Shown: piece by piece, positions 36,601 to 45,174 of the stretch | Position numbering within the stretch: position 1 is the stretch's first letter | Layout: every line of letters begins with the position of its first letter | DNA from: a virus | IMG/VR virus record: IMGVR_UViG_3300013004_000058 | Span: 1-52,716 of that record | Strand: one strand, 5' to 3' | DNA: 52,716 nucleotides | Program-made: the position numbers and the translations under genes | Notes under the pieces: model-generated | What the model was told of the DNA's origin: nothing | Database searches by the model: none | What the model saw: the letters and a program-made list of their open reading frames with translations, nothing else

Positions 36601-38617
36601 TGATGCTAGAGTATTTTTACCTTTCATAAGAAAGAGTCTTACAGAGAAGATTGTAATGGGTGGTGATTTTAGATTGGGAGAGTCATTCCTAAGAAACATT
36701 ACTATTACAGAAGGTGACGTTGGCTATGGTCAAATAGATCCTATTACTAAAGAGCCAGTATATTCTATTCCTAAATATTTTACTAGAGAAACTGTAGAAG
36801 AAGCAAGTGAAGACTTGTTTAGAAACATGACTCTATTAAATAGTATGGCTATTCGTTATGAATATCTAAGCAATATTGAAAACCAGTTAAACTTAATTGT
36901 AAAGACTGAAGGAAACAAAGAGGCTATCAAGACATCTTACTTTGGTAAAACTAAGTACAGACCTGATGGTACACTTGAGACTACATCAGATAACTCTGAC
37001 AATACTAAGCTTGTAAGAGACATGATGGCAGCTATTGTGTATGGTCAGAAGTATGTAGAGAGTGAAAACTTTGACCAGCTATTAGGAGGTATAAGTAACT
37101 TTGGTAAGAGAGCAAACAAAGTGTTAGGTAGAAAGATATTTACAGAAGACTATGATGATGCTCAGATATCTTTGAACAAAACAATCACACAGTTAAATAC
37201 TGTCTTCCAAATGAAGACGCTAGGATTAAATCCTATCTCAGCCCTATCAAACTTCTTAGGTGGTAGCTTCCAGAGTTATATCAATGCTGGTAAGTTCTTT
37301 ACAAAGACAGACTTTGTACGTAATGAGTTTATGATGGCAGGTAAAATGAATGGTGTAGATTCTAAGAAATATATAGGAGCATTACAATACTTCCAACCTT
37401 TAACAGAAAACTATAACAACATCCTTGCTAAAGAATTGTCTGTTAGTAAGTTTAGCCAAGAAGGAATACAAGACTTCTTAATGATTTTGATGAGAACTGG
37501 AGATCAATATGTACAGTCTATCAACTTCTTTAGCTACTTAGAAAACTCTATTGTAGAAGATGGTAAGGTGTTTAACGTAAGAGAATATCTTAAGAAACAG
37601 CCAGAGTTTGCTAATATGTTCACAGGCACAGCTCAAGAAAGAAATCAATTAAAAGAGAAGTTTGAGACAGAGGTAAAGAGGCTAATTGAGGAGAAAGGAT
37701 TTTTAAAACTAGCTAAGGTAGAAAATAATGAGCTTGTAGTGGAAGGTTTGGATAGAAAGTCTGATAGTGTAATTGAACTTAGAAGAAAGGTACAGGCTAT
37801 CACTAAAGATGCGTTAGGTAACCTATCTGAGGATGACCTTAGAAAGATTAACTTAAATATATATGGTAAGTCATTCATGGTATTTAAAAACTGGATACCA
37901 AGACTTGTGGATGTAAGATTTGGTAACCTGAAATATAACTCAGCTACAGAAGCGTATGAGTGGGGTAGAACTAGAAACATGTTCAGACTTCTAACACAAG
38001 ACTTCATGGGTTCTGTTGATAGCTTAATCAGTTCTATAAAAGGAGATGACCAAAAGTTTGTCGATCAAATAAAGACACTTTATGAATCAAAAAGATCTGA
38101 CTATGAGAAAGATACAGGTAAGACTTTAAACATGACAGAAGGGGAGTTTGTAGAATTAGTAAGTAATAACATACGTAACCAAATGACAGACTTCATGTTC
38201 TATCTTGCATTGTCCACATTAATCATAGGAGCTAAAGCTGCACAGCCAGGAGATGATGATGATAGAGCCACAAAGAATAGATATAAGTATATGCTTAGAG
38301 TGATGGATAAGATTAGAGATGAGGTTGCTTATTTCTACAATCCAACATCCTTCTTGGGCCTAACCACATCAGGTATCTTCCCAGCAATAAGTTACTTGGA
38401 GAATTTCAAGAAGCTATTCCTAAACTTTGGTACAGAGATGTACGCTCTAGGTGTAGGAGATGAAGAGTTGGCAAAGAAAACACAAGTGGTTAAATACTTA
38501 TTAAAAGGATTCCCTATAGCTTCACAAGTAGATGCTGTTCTGTTGATGTTCTATCCAGATATAGCTAAAGACTTAGGTATGAAAGCACAATCTGAGGCTA
38601 AGCCATTTGGTAAATAA
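33608..38617 (+). CDS. Giant virion protein with RecB/Cas4-like PD-(D/E)XK nuclease domain
   Basis: 1,669 residues. Residues about 405-560 show the RecB/Cas4 nuclease order: GTAGHADIEHML (His414), GTIDFIAV (Asp497), ILDWKF (Asp511, Lys513), then WRQQMKQY (Gln539-Tyr540). All catalytic positions are present. Before it, EEAMHFVVEIL (204-214) looks like a zincin helix whose first His is replaced by Glu. The central ~600 residues are helical and charged. Near 1525-1548 there is a single hydrophobic segment (FMFYLALSTLIIGAKAA). Location right after the virion polymerase, as the last gene before a hairpin, suggests it is ejected and acts in the host, perhaps on host DNA or on genome ends; this is inference. 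The nuclease domain itself is well supported. Confidence 0.7.
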   Translation: MSCQTGIKTAVEKYVQNKPYLNFDGKDFIEVRTSPREKVNPENYYGVSRSVADTLNKAINSEIALGKVFYPKAYSDKIGVIIAPTVKQLDALNAKDAAELDQALAELDLEIPEANRLDLENDTTFGVNSDGDSILLQTGEIPASKAAPQTVSLVKDLLNRIGVDIKTLQAIEIDGIKQDVNGVADIMQKLVKVTQGKEDVALTEEAMHFVVEILEQKNPQLFNRLLGEINSYKMYSDVLATYGKYKQYQTADGKPNIRKLKVEAIGKVLAETIIKKNEGSTEKPELLAKVEGWWNQIVDFIKGLFVKSGFDQAAMMVLGGEEIGTVDDIRNAEGVYFQQNINSQQAIIDKLRFTSDQITKDDTGYLINGNRIKRRVTDFVKDWYSTRFSNKDLTKSEYDQAVDDLKKEKGTAGHADIEHMLKNYFLNEDGTLRPENERPDDNGYVSQLNPKNKDLYTILKKNMAARLEQFNKTAPGTKFLAEMTVYDASRDVAGTIDFIAVTPEGKVSILDWKFMDLNVQRYKDVPWYKVSGWRQQMKQYKSIIEKGYGVKPEDFEQTRMIPIRAIYSGAIPKEGVLPQLTGVQIGNVDLKKEELAYLLPVGLETEKTGIKKVDTLIEKLNKIYDTISSKKATPEEKRNKAELLNSLYESIRQLQIRQNVEPLVRQAKLLNADVQRVIDTYNNEWKGKDAGSFTDKQKSELSDRILSYETSLMVYTSLATDLKSVFKKDMSEKDQALWQDIRDTAESANELEADLEEVRKDFAENVIAKDANVMDYLKPEKVIKGFSKLFNSTSVIQLKSTEILYKMANRAFGLASIETSEQGNKLLAIKEKYDKWAKSKGLTNKNYFDIIKKKGKNELIDEYSPEFYKTLKSKIAEKDTQWVRDNIDVSAYNEFLKEQKEKELKRIEDKTRFGDEETIKKDKKREIAETNALYNTSTSDSPGWLLYDLTKKFPKKENWQSEAWKELNKAENKPAKEFFDYIRERNEYLDQIGYINKADARVFLPFIRKSLTEKIVMGGDFRLGESFLRNITITEGDVGYGQIDPITKEPVYSIPKYFTRETVEEASEDLFRNMTLLNSMAIRYEYLSNIENQLNLIVKTEGNKEAIKTSYFGKTKYRPDGTLETTSDNSDNTKLVRDMMAAIVYGQKYVESENFDQLLGGISNFGKRANKVLGRKIFTEDYDDAQISLNKTITQLNTVFQMKTLGLNPISALSNFLGGSFQSYINAGKFFTKTDFVRNEFMMAGKMNGVDSKKYIGALQYFQPLTENYNNILAKELSVSKFSQEGIQDFLMILMRTGDQYVQSINFFSYLENSIVEDGKVFNVREYLKKQPEFANMFTGTAQERNQLKEKFETEVKRLIEEKGFLKLAKVENNELVVEGLDRKSDSVIELRRKVQAITKDALGNLSEDDLRKINLNIYGKSFMVFKNWIPRLVDVRFGNLKYNSATEAYEWGRTRNMFRLLTQDFMGSVDSLISSIKGDDQKFVDQIKTLYESKRSDYEKDTGKTLNMTEGEFVELVSNNIRNQMTDFMFYLALSTLIIGAKAAQPGDDDDRATKNRYKYMLRVMDKIRDEVAYFYNPTSFLGLTTSGIFPAISYLENFKKLFLNFGTEMYALGVGDEELAKKTQVVKYLLKGFPIASQVDAVLLMFYPDIAKDLGMKAQSEAKPFGK

Positions 38618-38619
38618 AC

Positions 38620-38659
38620 AATATAGTTATTGCTATATTATGTAGGAATAATTTTCCTA
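38620..38659 (+). terminator. Two small A/T-rich hairpins after the giant-protein operon
   Basis: AATATAG/CTATATT (38620-38626 with 38633-38639, six-base loop) is followed at once by TAGGAA/TTCCTA (38643-38648 with 38654-38659, five-base loop). They lie just after the stop at 38617 and before a promoter, where a terminator is expected. Neither has a proper T run, so efficiency is uncertain. Confidence 0.4.
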
Positions 38660-38664
38660 ACTCA

Positions 38665-38693
38665 TTGAAAATAAATTAAATTCATTACTTTTG
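38665..38693 (+). promoter_or_regulatory. Candidate promoter for the second fibre operon
   Basis: TTG (38665-38667), an 18-base A/T-rich spacer, then TACTTTTG (38686-38693), an exact TAnnTTTG followed by CTAAT. It shares TTTGCTAAT with the promoter at 19815. The predicted transcript starts near 38700 and has a leader of about 90 bases, much longer than elsewhere in the window. Confidence 0.65.
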
Positions 38694-38695
38694 CT

Positions 38696-38735
38696 AATAA
38701 GGGTGCACATACTATATCTAGTTGTGCACCTTATT
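38696..38735 (+). other. Leader stem-loop at the 5' end of the fibre transcript
   Basis: AATAAGGGTGCACA (38696-38709) pairs with TGTGCACCTTATT (38723-38735) over 13 base pairs with one bulged G and a 13-base loop. It lies at the predicted transcription start and lacks a T run. It could be a 5' stability hairpin, an operator overlapping the start site, or a remnant terminator. The remaining leader (38736-38791) shows no further structure that I can support. Confidence 0.5.
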
Positions 38736-38791
38736 GTATATCATACACATATGTATAGCAAAAAATTGTTATAACATCACAATCTAAAAAC

Positions 38792-41700
38792 ATGAACGTT
38801 ACTTGCTCAGCACAAACTTGTCCTGTAATATTAGATTCGACCTGCGTATTCTATGAAGGTCCTAATCTAATATGCTCTGGTATTAATACCAATGACAATC
38901 TTGAAACCATAATTGAAAAACTTAATGATGCCATCTGTGGCTCAGGACTATATGGTACTTCTGGTACCAGTGGTGCATCTGGTACTAATGGATCTAGTGG
39001 TGTCTCTGGGTCTTCTGGTACATCAGGATTAACAGGTTCTTCTGGTACCTCTGGTAAAACAGGAACATCTGGTACAAATGGTACCTCAGGTTCGTCTGGT
39101 AACAATGGTTCATCAGGCACTTCAGGTTCTTCTGGAAGTTCTGGATCTAGTGGTAAAGCAGGTACTTCTGGTACAGCTGCAACTAGTGGTACTGGTGGCA
39201 GTTCTGGTTCATCAGGTAGTTCTGGTACATCAGGATCTTCAGGTAGCTCAGCTTCTTCAGGTAGTTCAGGTTCTTCTGGTATCTCAGGTGATAGATATGC
39301 AACAATATCTAGTAGCACATTTACATTAGGTAGTGCAGGTTCTATTGTTGTTGGATTAGGCTTAGCTTATACAGCAGCACAGAACGTAATCATAGCATAT
39401 AATGCAAGCAATCATCAAACCTCTGAGGTTATTTCTTATAATGCTTCAACAGGTGTTTTAACCTTTGCAGCTCCTACAGACGTTGTTGGTTCTGGAACAT
39501 ATTCAATATGGACAGTAAACCTAGCTGGAGCAGCAGGTGGTGATGGATCAAGTGGTACTAGTGGTAGTGCTGGAACCTCAGGTTCAGTTGGTACTTCTGG
39601 TTCTTCTGGTACATCAGCTTCTTCTGGTAGCTCTGGTACAAATGGTAGCTCTGGAACAGATGGATCTTCTGGAACATCTGCAACTGCAGGTACATCAGGA
39701 AGTTCTGGTAGTTCTGGTAGTTCTGCAACAGCAGGAACCTCTGGTTCTACTGGTACATCAGGTTCTGCTGGAACAAGTGGTACAACAGGTACCACTGGAA
39801 CGAGTGGTACAACTGGAACAAGTGGAAGCAGTGGTACATCAGCATCTTCTGGTACTGTAGGAACTAGTGGAACATCTGGTAAAGATGGTTCTACTGGAGC
39901 AGCAATTGCTAACTGGTATGGTCAATGGCATTCAGCAACTACACAACAAGTTCTTGCTGCAGACACACCAACAGTTTGGTCTTATACTTTTACAGACATA
40001 GCATATGGTATTACATTAGTTTCAGGTACAAGACTTGAAGTGGCATACCCTGGACAATATGAGTTTGCTTTCTCAGCACAAGTTGATAAACAAACTCCTG
40101 GTTTAGCTACAGTATTTATTTGGTTAAGAGTAAATGGTGTAGATGAACCTAATAGTAAATCTTCTTTAGAATTGAATGGTCAAGAAGAAGAACAACTTCC
40201 ATACGTAGGATATTTCTTAGATTTAGTAGCAGGTGATTATGTTGAATGGGTATTTGCTTCTTCTGATGCAACAGTTAGACTTAAGGCTGTCCCAGCAACA
40301 GCAACTCCTGCTAATCCATATAATTCTCCTTTTGCTCCATCAGTTATTGTTTATGCTAAACAAATTGGTGTAGCAGTGAGTGGTACTTCAGGTACCAATG
40401 GTACATCAGGAAGTTCTGGTACAAGTGCTGCAGATGGTACAGCAGGTACGTCTGCTTCTTCTGGATCTTCTGGAACTTCAGCTACTGCTGGAACAGATGG
40501 GTCTAGTGGAACTGATGGCTCTTCTGGTACTTCTGGATCAAGTGGAACTTCAGCATCTTCTGGATCAAGTGGCACATCAGCTACTGCTGGTACATCAGGT
40601 ACAACTGGTACTGATGGAAGCTCAGGAACTGATGGTTCTAGTGGTACGTCTGGTTCTAGTGGTACATCAGGTTCATCTGCAACATCAGGTTCTTCTGGAA
40701 CTGATGGTAGCTCAGGAACAGCTGGTACAGATGGAAGTAGTGGTACAGATGGAAGCAGTGGTACGTCTGGCACTGATGGCTCAAGTGGTACTTCAGCAAG
40801 CTCAGGTACATCAGCAACAGCTGGTACTTCAGGTTCTTCAGGAACAACAGGCACCTCAGGTACAACTGGTACTTCTGGTACAACAGGTACAGATGGGTCT
40901 AGTGGTACTGATGGATCTAGTGGAACAGATGGTAGCTCAGGTACAAGTGGCACTACAGGTACAAGTGGTACAAGTGCAACAAGTGGATCTAGTGGATCTT
41001 CTGGAACAGATGGTTCATCTGGCACAGATGGTTCTTCAGGTACTAGTGGTACAGATGGTTCATCTGGAACAAGTGGAACAAATGGTACTGATGGTTCATC
41101 AGGCACTGCTGGAACAAGTGGAACAAATGGTACTGATGGTTCTAATGGAACTTCAGGATCAAGTGGTACAAATGGTTCAAGTGGTACAGATGGCTCTTCA
41201 GGCACTGATGGAAGTTCTGGTACTTCAGGTACAAGTGCTTCTGCAGGTACTGCTGGTCTTTCTGGAACAAGTGGATCTAGTGGTACTACAGGTACAGATG
41301 GTTCAAGTGGTACTTCAGGTACAACAGGAACTGATGGAAGCTCTGGTACTTCTGCATCTAGTGGTACTAGTGGAACAAGTGGAAGTTCTGGCACATCTGG
41401 TACATCAGGTACTGATGGTAGTTCAGGAACATCAGCTAGTTCAGGTACAGCAGGTCTTTCTGGAGACTTATACAAAACAACATCTAGTAGTAGTTTAGCA
41501 ATAGGAATTGGTACAAAAAATCTTACTGTTGGTACAGGACTTGCATATACTGTAGGACAGGCTGTAGTTATTGCTTATGATGGAAGTAATAGCATGGGTG
41601 GTGATCTTATTTCTTATGATTCTGGTACAGGTGCAATGTCAGTTAATATCACTGCAACTACTGGTTCTGGTACATACACAGCATGGCAAGTAAACTTAGG

Positions 41701-42568
41701 TGGTGCTGCTGGAGGTGATGGTACTTCTGGAACCTCAGGATCTAGTGGTACTACTGGTACTAGTGGCACTGATGGATCAAGTGGAACAAGTGGAACTGAT
41801 GGATCAAGTGGAACTTCTGCTTCTTCAGGCACTTCAGGCACCTCTGGTTCTTCAGGAACAAGTGCTACGTCTGGAACATCAGGATCATCTGGTACTTCTG
41901 GTTTACAAGGTTTGGATGGTAACTTAGCTAGTTGGAGAATATCAAGTTCTACAGATACAAGTACAGATCCAGGCAGTGGTTTCTTTGCTCTTAGCAGTGG
42001 CTTGACTTGGGGTACAACTACAACAAGCATTGCTATTGACAACATATCTTATGACCCAGCAATTAACTTCTCATCTTACCTTGACTATTTACAACCTAAC
42101 ACAGTACTTAAGATAGTTAAGAATGATGATAAGAATACATATAAAATATTATTAATTACAGCAAGAGATCCATTGGAGCCTGGCTTTGAGCAGTTCTCTG
42201 TTTCACAGATTGCTTCTGCAGGTCCTGATCCAGATGCTAGTGATGTATTCTATTTTAACGTTATTGGTGTAAGTGGATCTTCTGGTACTGCTGGAACAAG
42301 TGCATCTGCAGGTACAAGTGGACAAGATGCTACATCAGGAACTGATGGTTCATCTGGTACTAGTGGAACCTCTGGTTCATCTGGAACTAGTGGATCAGCA
42401 GGTACAAGTGCATCTTCTGGTACTTCTGCAAGCTCTGGTTCAAGTGGCACAGCTGGAACATCTGGTTCTTCTGGAACTGCAGCGTCTTCTGGAACTGCAG
42501 CAACATCAGGAGAAACATCAGTATACTCAGGAACAAGTGGAACAACAGAAACCTTACCTCCTGCTTAA
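38792..42568 (+). CDS. Giant beads-on-a-string collagen-like fibre protein
   Basis: 1,258 residues. Residues 1-50 form a Cys-containing anchor (FYEGPNLICSGINTNDNLE) like that of the fibre at 304. Gly-X-Y stretches dominated by GTS, GSS and GTD triplets then alternate with four globular beads: a beta domain at about 166-247 (GDRYA...VNLAGAAGG), a C1q/TNF-like jelly-roll candidate at about 368-529 (YGQWHSA, GQYEFAFSAQV, VFIWLRVNGV, LVAGDYVEW), a second copy of the first bead at about 890-971 (GDLYK...VNLGGAAGG) and a different bead at about 1038-1160 (LASWRISSST). There is no S74 chaperone at the end, which reads ETLPPA. Almost every residue outside the beads is Gly, Ser, Thr or Asp, a dense potential O-glycosylation target. 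Probable role: long flexible virion fibre. Confidence 0.75.
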   Translation: MNVTCSAQTCPVILDSTCVFYEGPNLICSGINTNDNLETIIEKLNDAICGSGLYGTSGTSGASGTNGSSGVSGSSGTSGLTGSSGTSGKTGTSGTNGTSGSSGNNGSSGTSGSSGSSGSSGKAGTSGTAATSGTGGSSGSSGSSGTSGSSGSSASSGSSGSSGISGDRYATISSSTFTLGSAGSIVVGLGLAYTAAQNVIIAYNASNHQTSEVISYNASTGVLTFAAPTDVVGSGTYSIWTVNLAGAAGGDGSSGTSGSAGTSGSVGTSGSSGTSASSGSSGTNGSSGTDGSSGTSATAGTSGSSGSSGSSATAGTSGSTGTSGSAGTSGTTGTTGTSGTTGTSGSSGTSASSGTVGTSGTSGKDGSTGAAIANWYGQWHSATTQQVLAADTPTVWSYTFTDIAYGITLVSGTRLEVAYPGQYEFAFSAQVDKQTPGLATVFIWLRVNGVDEPNSKSSLELNGQEEEQLPYVGYFLDLVAGDYVEWVFASSDATVRLKAVPATATPANPYNSPFAPSVIVYAKQIGVAVSGTSGTNGTSGSSGTSAADGTAGTSASSGSSGTSATAGTDGSSGTDGSSGTSGSSGTSASSGSSGTSATAGTSGTTGTDGSSGTDGSSGTSGSSGTSGSSATSGSSGTDGSSGTAGTDGSSGTDGSSGTSGTDGSSGTSASSGTSATAGTSGSSGTTGTSGTTGTSGTTGTDGSSGTDGSSGTDGSSGTSGTTGTSGTSATSGSSGSSGTDGSSGTDGSSGTSGTDGSSGTSGTNGTDGSSGTAGTSGTNGTDGSNGTSGSSGTNGSSGTDGSSGTDGSSGTSGTSASAGTAGLSGTSGSSGTTGTDGSSGTSGTTGTDGSSGTSASSGTSGTSGSSGTSGTSGTDGSSGTSASSGTAGLSGDLYKTTSSSSLAIGIGTKNLTVGTGLAYTVGQAVVIAYDGSNSMGGDLISYDSGTGAMSVNITATTGSGTYTAWQVNLGGAAGGDGTSGTSGSSGTTGTSGTDGSSGTSGTDGSSGTSASSGTSGTSGSSGTSATSGTSGSSGTSGLQGLDGNLASWRISSSTDTSTDPGSGFFALSSGLTWGTTTTSIAIDNISYDPAINFSSYLDYLQPNTVLKIVKNDDKNTYKILLITARDPLEPGFEQFSVSQIASAGPDPDASDVFYFNVIGVSGSSGTAGTSASAGTSGQDATSGTDGSSGTSGTSGSSGTSGSAGTSASSGTSASSGSSGTAGTSGSSGTAASSGTAATSGETSVYSGTSGTTETLPPA
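38955..39285 (+). repeat. Collagen-like coding repeat, block 1 of the giant fibre
   Basis: Gly-(Thr/Ser)-Ser triplet-coding DNA between the anchor and the first bead, with a nine-base periodicity that varies at third codon positions. Confidence 0.8.
39535..39895 (+). repeat. Collagen-like coding repeat, block 2 of the giant fibre
   Basis: Gly-X-Y triplets ([12 protein letters not shown]) between the first bead and the C1q-like domain. Confidence 0.8.
40378..41460 (+). repeat. Collagen-like coding repeat, block 3 (longest, about 360 residues)
   Basis: Uninterrupted Gly-X-Y triplets with a recurring GTDGSSGTDGSSGTS-type higher-order unit. Long antisense and +1-frame ORFs here are by-products of the repeat. 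Confidence 0.85.
41710..41905 (+). repeat. Collagen-like coding repeat, block 4 of the giant fibre
   Basis: Gly-(Thr/Ser/Asp)-Ser triplets between the second GDxY bead and the LASWR bead. Confidence 0.8.
42271..42530 (+). repeat. Collagen-like coding repeat, block 5 of the giant fibre
   Basis: C-terminal Gly-X-Y stretch with more Ala (GTA, GTSAS), ending just before the last bead-free tail. Confidence 0.8.
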
Positions 42569-42577
42569 TAAATAAAT

Positions 42578-43891
42578 ATGCCTTACAGTAATTTAACTTT
42601 TAATATTTCCCTGAATAAAGAGTTCAACACTAATGACTTTGTCAAAGTGGCTCATGATGGGAATAACTATATCACAGGAAGGGTTGTATCTTACAATCCT
42701 TCCACTGGTGCATTGGTTGTTGAACCTTATGAAGTTGTAGGTAGTGGTACTTACAGCAGCTGGAACGTTTCCTTAACAGGATTCAATGGTTCAGCTGGAA
42801 CTTCTGGTTCATCTGGTACATCAGGAACAACTGGCACAAGTGGATCTACAGGTACATCTGGTACAGCAGGTACTGCAGCAACAACAGGAACAGATGGTAG
42901 CTCTGCTACTTCTGGTAGTTCTGGTGATGCAGGTTCTTCTGCAACTAGTGGAGACAGTGGTTCTTCAGGAACTTCAGCCTCTTCTGGTACAGCTGGAACA
43001 GCAGGAACAGCAGGATCAGATGGATCTTCTGCAAGTTCAGGTACAAATGGTACATCAGGAAGTACTGGTTCTTCTGGTACAAGTGGTGGAATAGGTACAA
43101 GTGGCAGTTCTGGAAACTCTGGTAGTACTGGAAACTCTGGTGCTAGTGGTGGAAGTGGAACTTCTGGATCAAATGGAGCAACTGGACCTCAAGGTCCAAT
43201 AGGTCCCCAAGGACCTCAAGGTGCACAAGGTGGTAAAGGTCCATCAGGTGTAAATGGTGGTACAGGACCTCAAGGTGGTACAGGCCCAACAGGGGCACCA
43301 GGAGGAACAGGTGCAGCAGGTGCACCAGGACCACAAGGTCCAACTGGCCCTCCAGGACCTCAAGGACCCACTGGTGGTCAAGGTGGTACTGGTCCTACAG
43401 GTGGTGCAACATCGTATAATCAAAACTTAAATACTAATGGTAGTGTTGTATTTGGTAATTGTGCGATGCCTGCCAATGCTAATACTAGTAGTAGATTGTA
43501 TGTTGGAAACTTTGGTAGACTAGTGTCATCTGCAAATCAAGGAGTTCCTTGGACAGGATATAATGATGGTTGGTATACAGTTGGTGCTTTAGGAGCAGCG
43601 TTTTTCTTTAATACATCTTCTAGAACAGCAAAAGAAAATATAATACCATTTTCTCCATCAGCAGTAGAAATATTGAATGAAGTAGATATAGTTTCATATA
43701 ACTATGAAGTAGACCAAAATGATGAAGATACAAGAATAGGGTTCATAGCAGAAGATACTCCAACTATTTTATCTGGTAATAATAATGATAGAATGGACAC
43801 AATTAGTGTTATTGGATTAGCTTTGAAATCCATTCAAGAAATAGATAAAAGAATAACCAACCTAGAAAATATAAAGAATAATGCCATCTAA
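42578..43891 (+). CDS. Collagen/S74 tail fibre, paralogue A
   Basis: 437 residues. Residues 1-68 are a beta bead ([44 protein letters not shown]) related to the internal beads of the giant fibre. A Ser/Thr-type Gly-X-Y shaft follows (about 70-200), then a Pro/Gln-type shaft (about 200-280; [18 protein letters not shown]). The chaperone domain starts near 345 with SSRTAKENI and continues IGFIAEDTP before a short terminal coiled coil. The Ser and Lys of the S74 self-cleavage motif are kept, but SDxR is changed to SSR. It starts ten bases after the giant fibre. Probably a trimeric fibre with alternative tips among the three paralogues. Confidence 0.82.
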   Translation: MPYSNLTFNISLNKEFNTNDFVKVAHDGNNYITGRVVSYNPSTGALVVEPYEVVGSGTYSSWNVSLTGFNGSAGTSGSSGTSGTTGTSGSTGTSGTAGTAATTGTDGSSATSGSSGDAGSSATSGDSGSSGTSASSGTAGTAGTAGSDGSSASSGTNGTSGSTGSSGTSGGIGTSGSSGNSGSTGNSGASGGSGTSGSNGATGPQGPIGPQGPQGAQGGKGPSGVNGGTGPQGGTGPTGAPGGTGAAGAPGPQGPTGPPGPQGPTGGQGGTGPTGGATSYNQNLNTNGSVVFGNCAMPANANTSSRLYVGNFGRLVSSANQGVPWTGYNDGWYTVGALGAAFFFNTSSRTAKENIIPFSPSAVEILNEVDIVSYNYEVDQNDEDTRIGFIAEDTPTILSGNNNDRMDTISVIGLALKSIQEIDKRITNLENIKNNAI

Positions 43892-45164
43892 TATGACCTT
43901 TAACATAAATCCTGGACTAGCATATCTCCCTGGAGATAATGTACAACTTAGCCATGATGTTAATAACTATGTCATTGGTACTGTTGTATCATATAATCAA
44001 GGTACAGGAGTATTAGTAATTGCTCCAACTTTATCAAGAGGTACTGGTACATTTAGTACATGGACTGTTAGTTTAACTGGTGTTGTAGGTTCCTCAGGTA
44101 CAGCAGGATCTGCTGGCTCTTCTGGAAAAGCTGGAAAGAGTGGAAGCTCTGGTAAAGATGGAGCTCCTGGTCAATCTGGTAGTTCTGGTAAAGCTGGTAG
44201 TTCTGGATCTGCTGGTACTGCTGCTACATCAGGCACTGCAGGTACTACAGGAACTGCAGGTACACATGGTCAAGCAGGTTCTTCTGGAAAGGGAGGAGAA
44301 AATGGTAAATCAGGAAACAGTGGTAAGTCTGGTTCTTCTGGAGCTGCTGCATCTAGTGGTAACTCAGGTGGGTCTGGAAACAGTGGTAAGTCTGGGTCTA
44401 GTGGAAATAGTGGAACAGCAGGTTCTAGTGGTAAATCAGGAGCAAGTGGTTCTTCAGGATCAAGTGGTAAATCAGGAGCAAATGGAGCAACTGGACCACA
44501 GGGTGCACAGGGTCCAATAGGAGCACAAGGTCCTACAGGTGCTGGTGGAACAAGTGGTGCACAAGGTCCTACTGGTGCACCAGGTCCAACAGGGGCACAA
44601 GGTCCAAGAGGTCCACAAGGTGGTACTGGTCCTCAAGGGGGTGGTGGTCCACAAGGTCCAACAGGACCAACAGGTGCAACAGGACCTACAGGTCCTCCAG
44701 GAGGAACAGGTCCACAAACTGTTTACAATCAATTATTGAACACAGATAGTAATGTTTCATTTGCTACTACAGGTAGTGCAGGAGAAGTATTTACTGCTTC
44801 AGATTTTAATGTTGCACCTGGAACTGGTATAGTTTCTGGAGGTAACCAAGGTATTGGATGGTTAGGTACTGGTAATTGGCAAACATTTGGAGCTTGCGGT
44901 TCTACAAACTTTTTCAGTACTTCTTCTAAAATATATAAAAAAAATATTCAACCATATTCTCCTTCTGCTGTAAAAATTATAAATGATGTTAACATTGTTT
45001 CTTTTAATTATATAGATTATGAGCATACTAAAGTTGGATTTATTGCAGAAGATACTCCAGTTGAACTATCAACAGAAAAACAGGATAGCTTAGATACAAT
45101 GAACTCACTTGGACTAATATTAAAAGGGTTACAAGAATTAAATAGTAGAATAGATAAATTATAA
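43881..45164 (+). CDS. Collagen/S74 tail fibre, paralogue B
   Basis: 427 residues with the same plan as its neighbours: N-terminal bead ([28 protein letters not shown]), a Gly-X-Y shaft rich in Lys ([17 protein letters not shown]) and then Pro/Gln triplets (GPQGAQGPI), a head domain and an S74-type chaperone from about 348 ([25 protein letters not shown]). The regular Lys in the shaft distinguishes it from paralogues A and C and would be the natural target if any collagen-type lysine modification occurs. The start at 43881 overlaps the upstream gene by 11 bases; the next in-frame ATG (43893) would avoid this, but the first start keeps the MP-SN motif of its relatives. Confidence 0.82.
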   Translation: MPSNMTFNINPGLAYLPGDNVQLSHDVNNYVIGTVVSYNQGTGVLVIAPTLSRGTGTFSTWTVSLTGVVGSSGTAGSAGSSGKAGKSGSSGKDGAPGQSGSSGKAGSSGSAGTAATSGTAGTTGTAGTHGQAGSSGKGGENGKSGNSGKSGSSGAAASSGNSGGSGNSGKSGSSGNSGTAGSSGKSGASGSSGSSGKSGANGATGPQGAQGPIGAQGPTGAGGTSGAQGPTGAPGPTGAQGPRGPQGGTGPQGGGGPQGPTGPTGATGPTGPPGGTGPQTVYNQLLNTDSNVSFATTGSAGEVFTASDFNVAPGTGIVSGGNQGIGWLGTGNWQTFGACGSTNFFSTSSKIYKKNIQPYSPSAVKIINDVNIVSFNYIDYEHTKVGFIAEDTPVELSTEKQDSLDTMNSLGLILKGLQELNSRIDKL

Positions 45165-45174
45165 AATAATTAAA

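Noticed and set aside
40351-41475. 374-codon open frame on the minus strand
   Set aside because: It is the antisense reading of the Gly-X-Y repeat and gives only PEVPLVPEVP-type low complexity. Similar minus-strand frames at 435-791, 1206-1556, 38851-39318, 39436-39795, 41614-42045 and 46262-46672 have the same cause.
40380-41498. 372-codon open frame on the plus strand in another phase
   Set aside because: Shifted reading of the collagen-like repeat (LVLQVHQVL-type composition) inside the giant fibre gene, with no independent start signal.
38955-42530. CRISPR array or satellite DNA
   Set aside because: The repeats are nine-base codon triplets kept at protein level, without spacers or exact repeat units.
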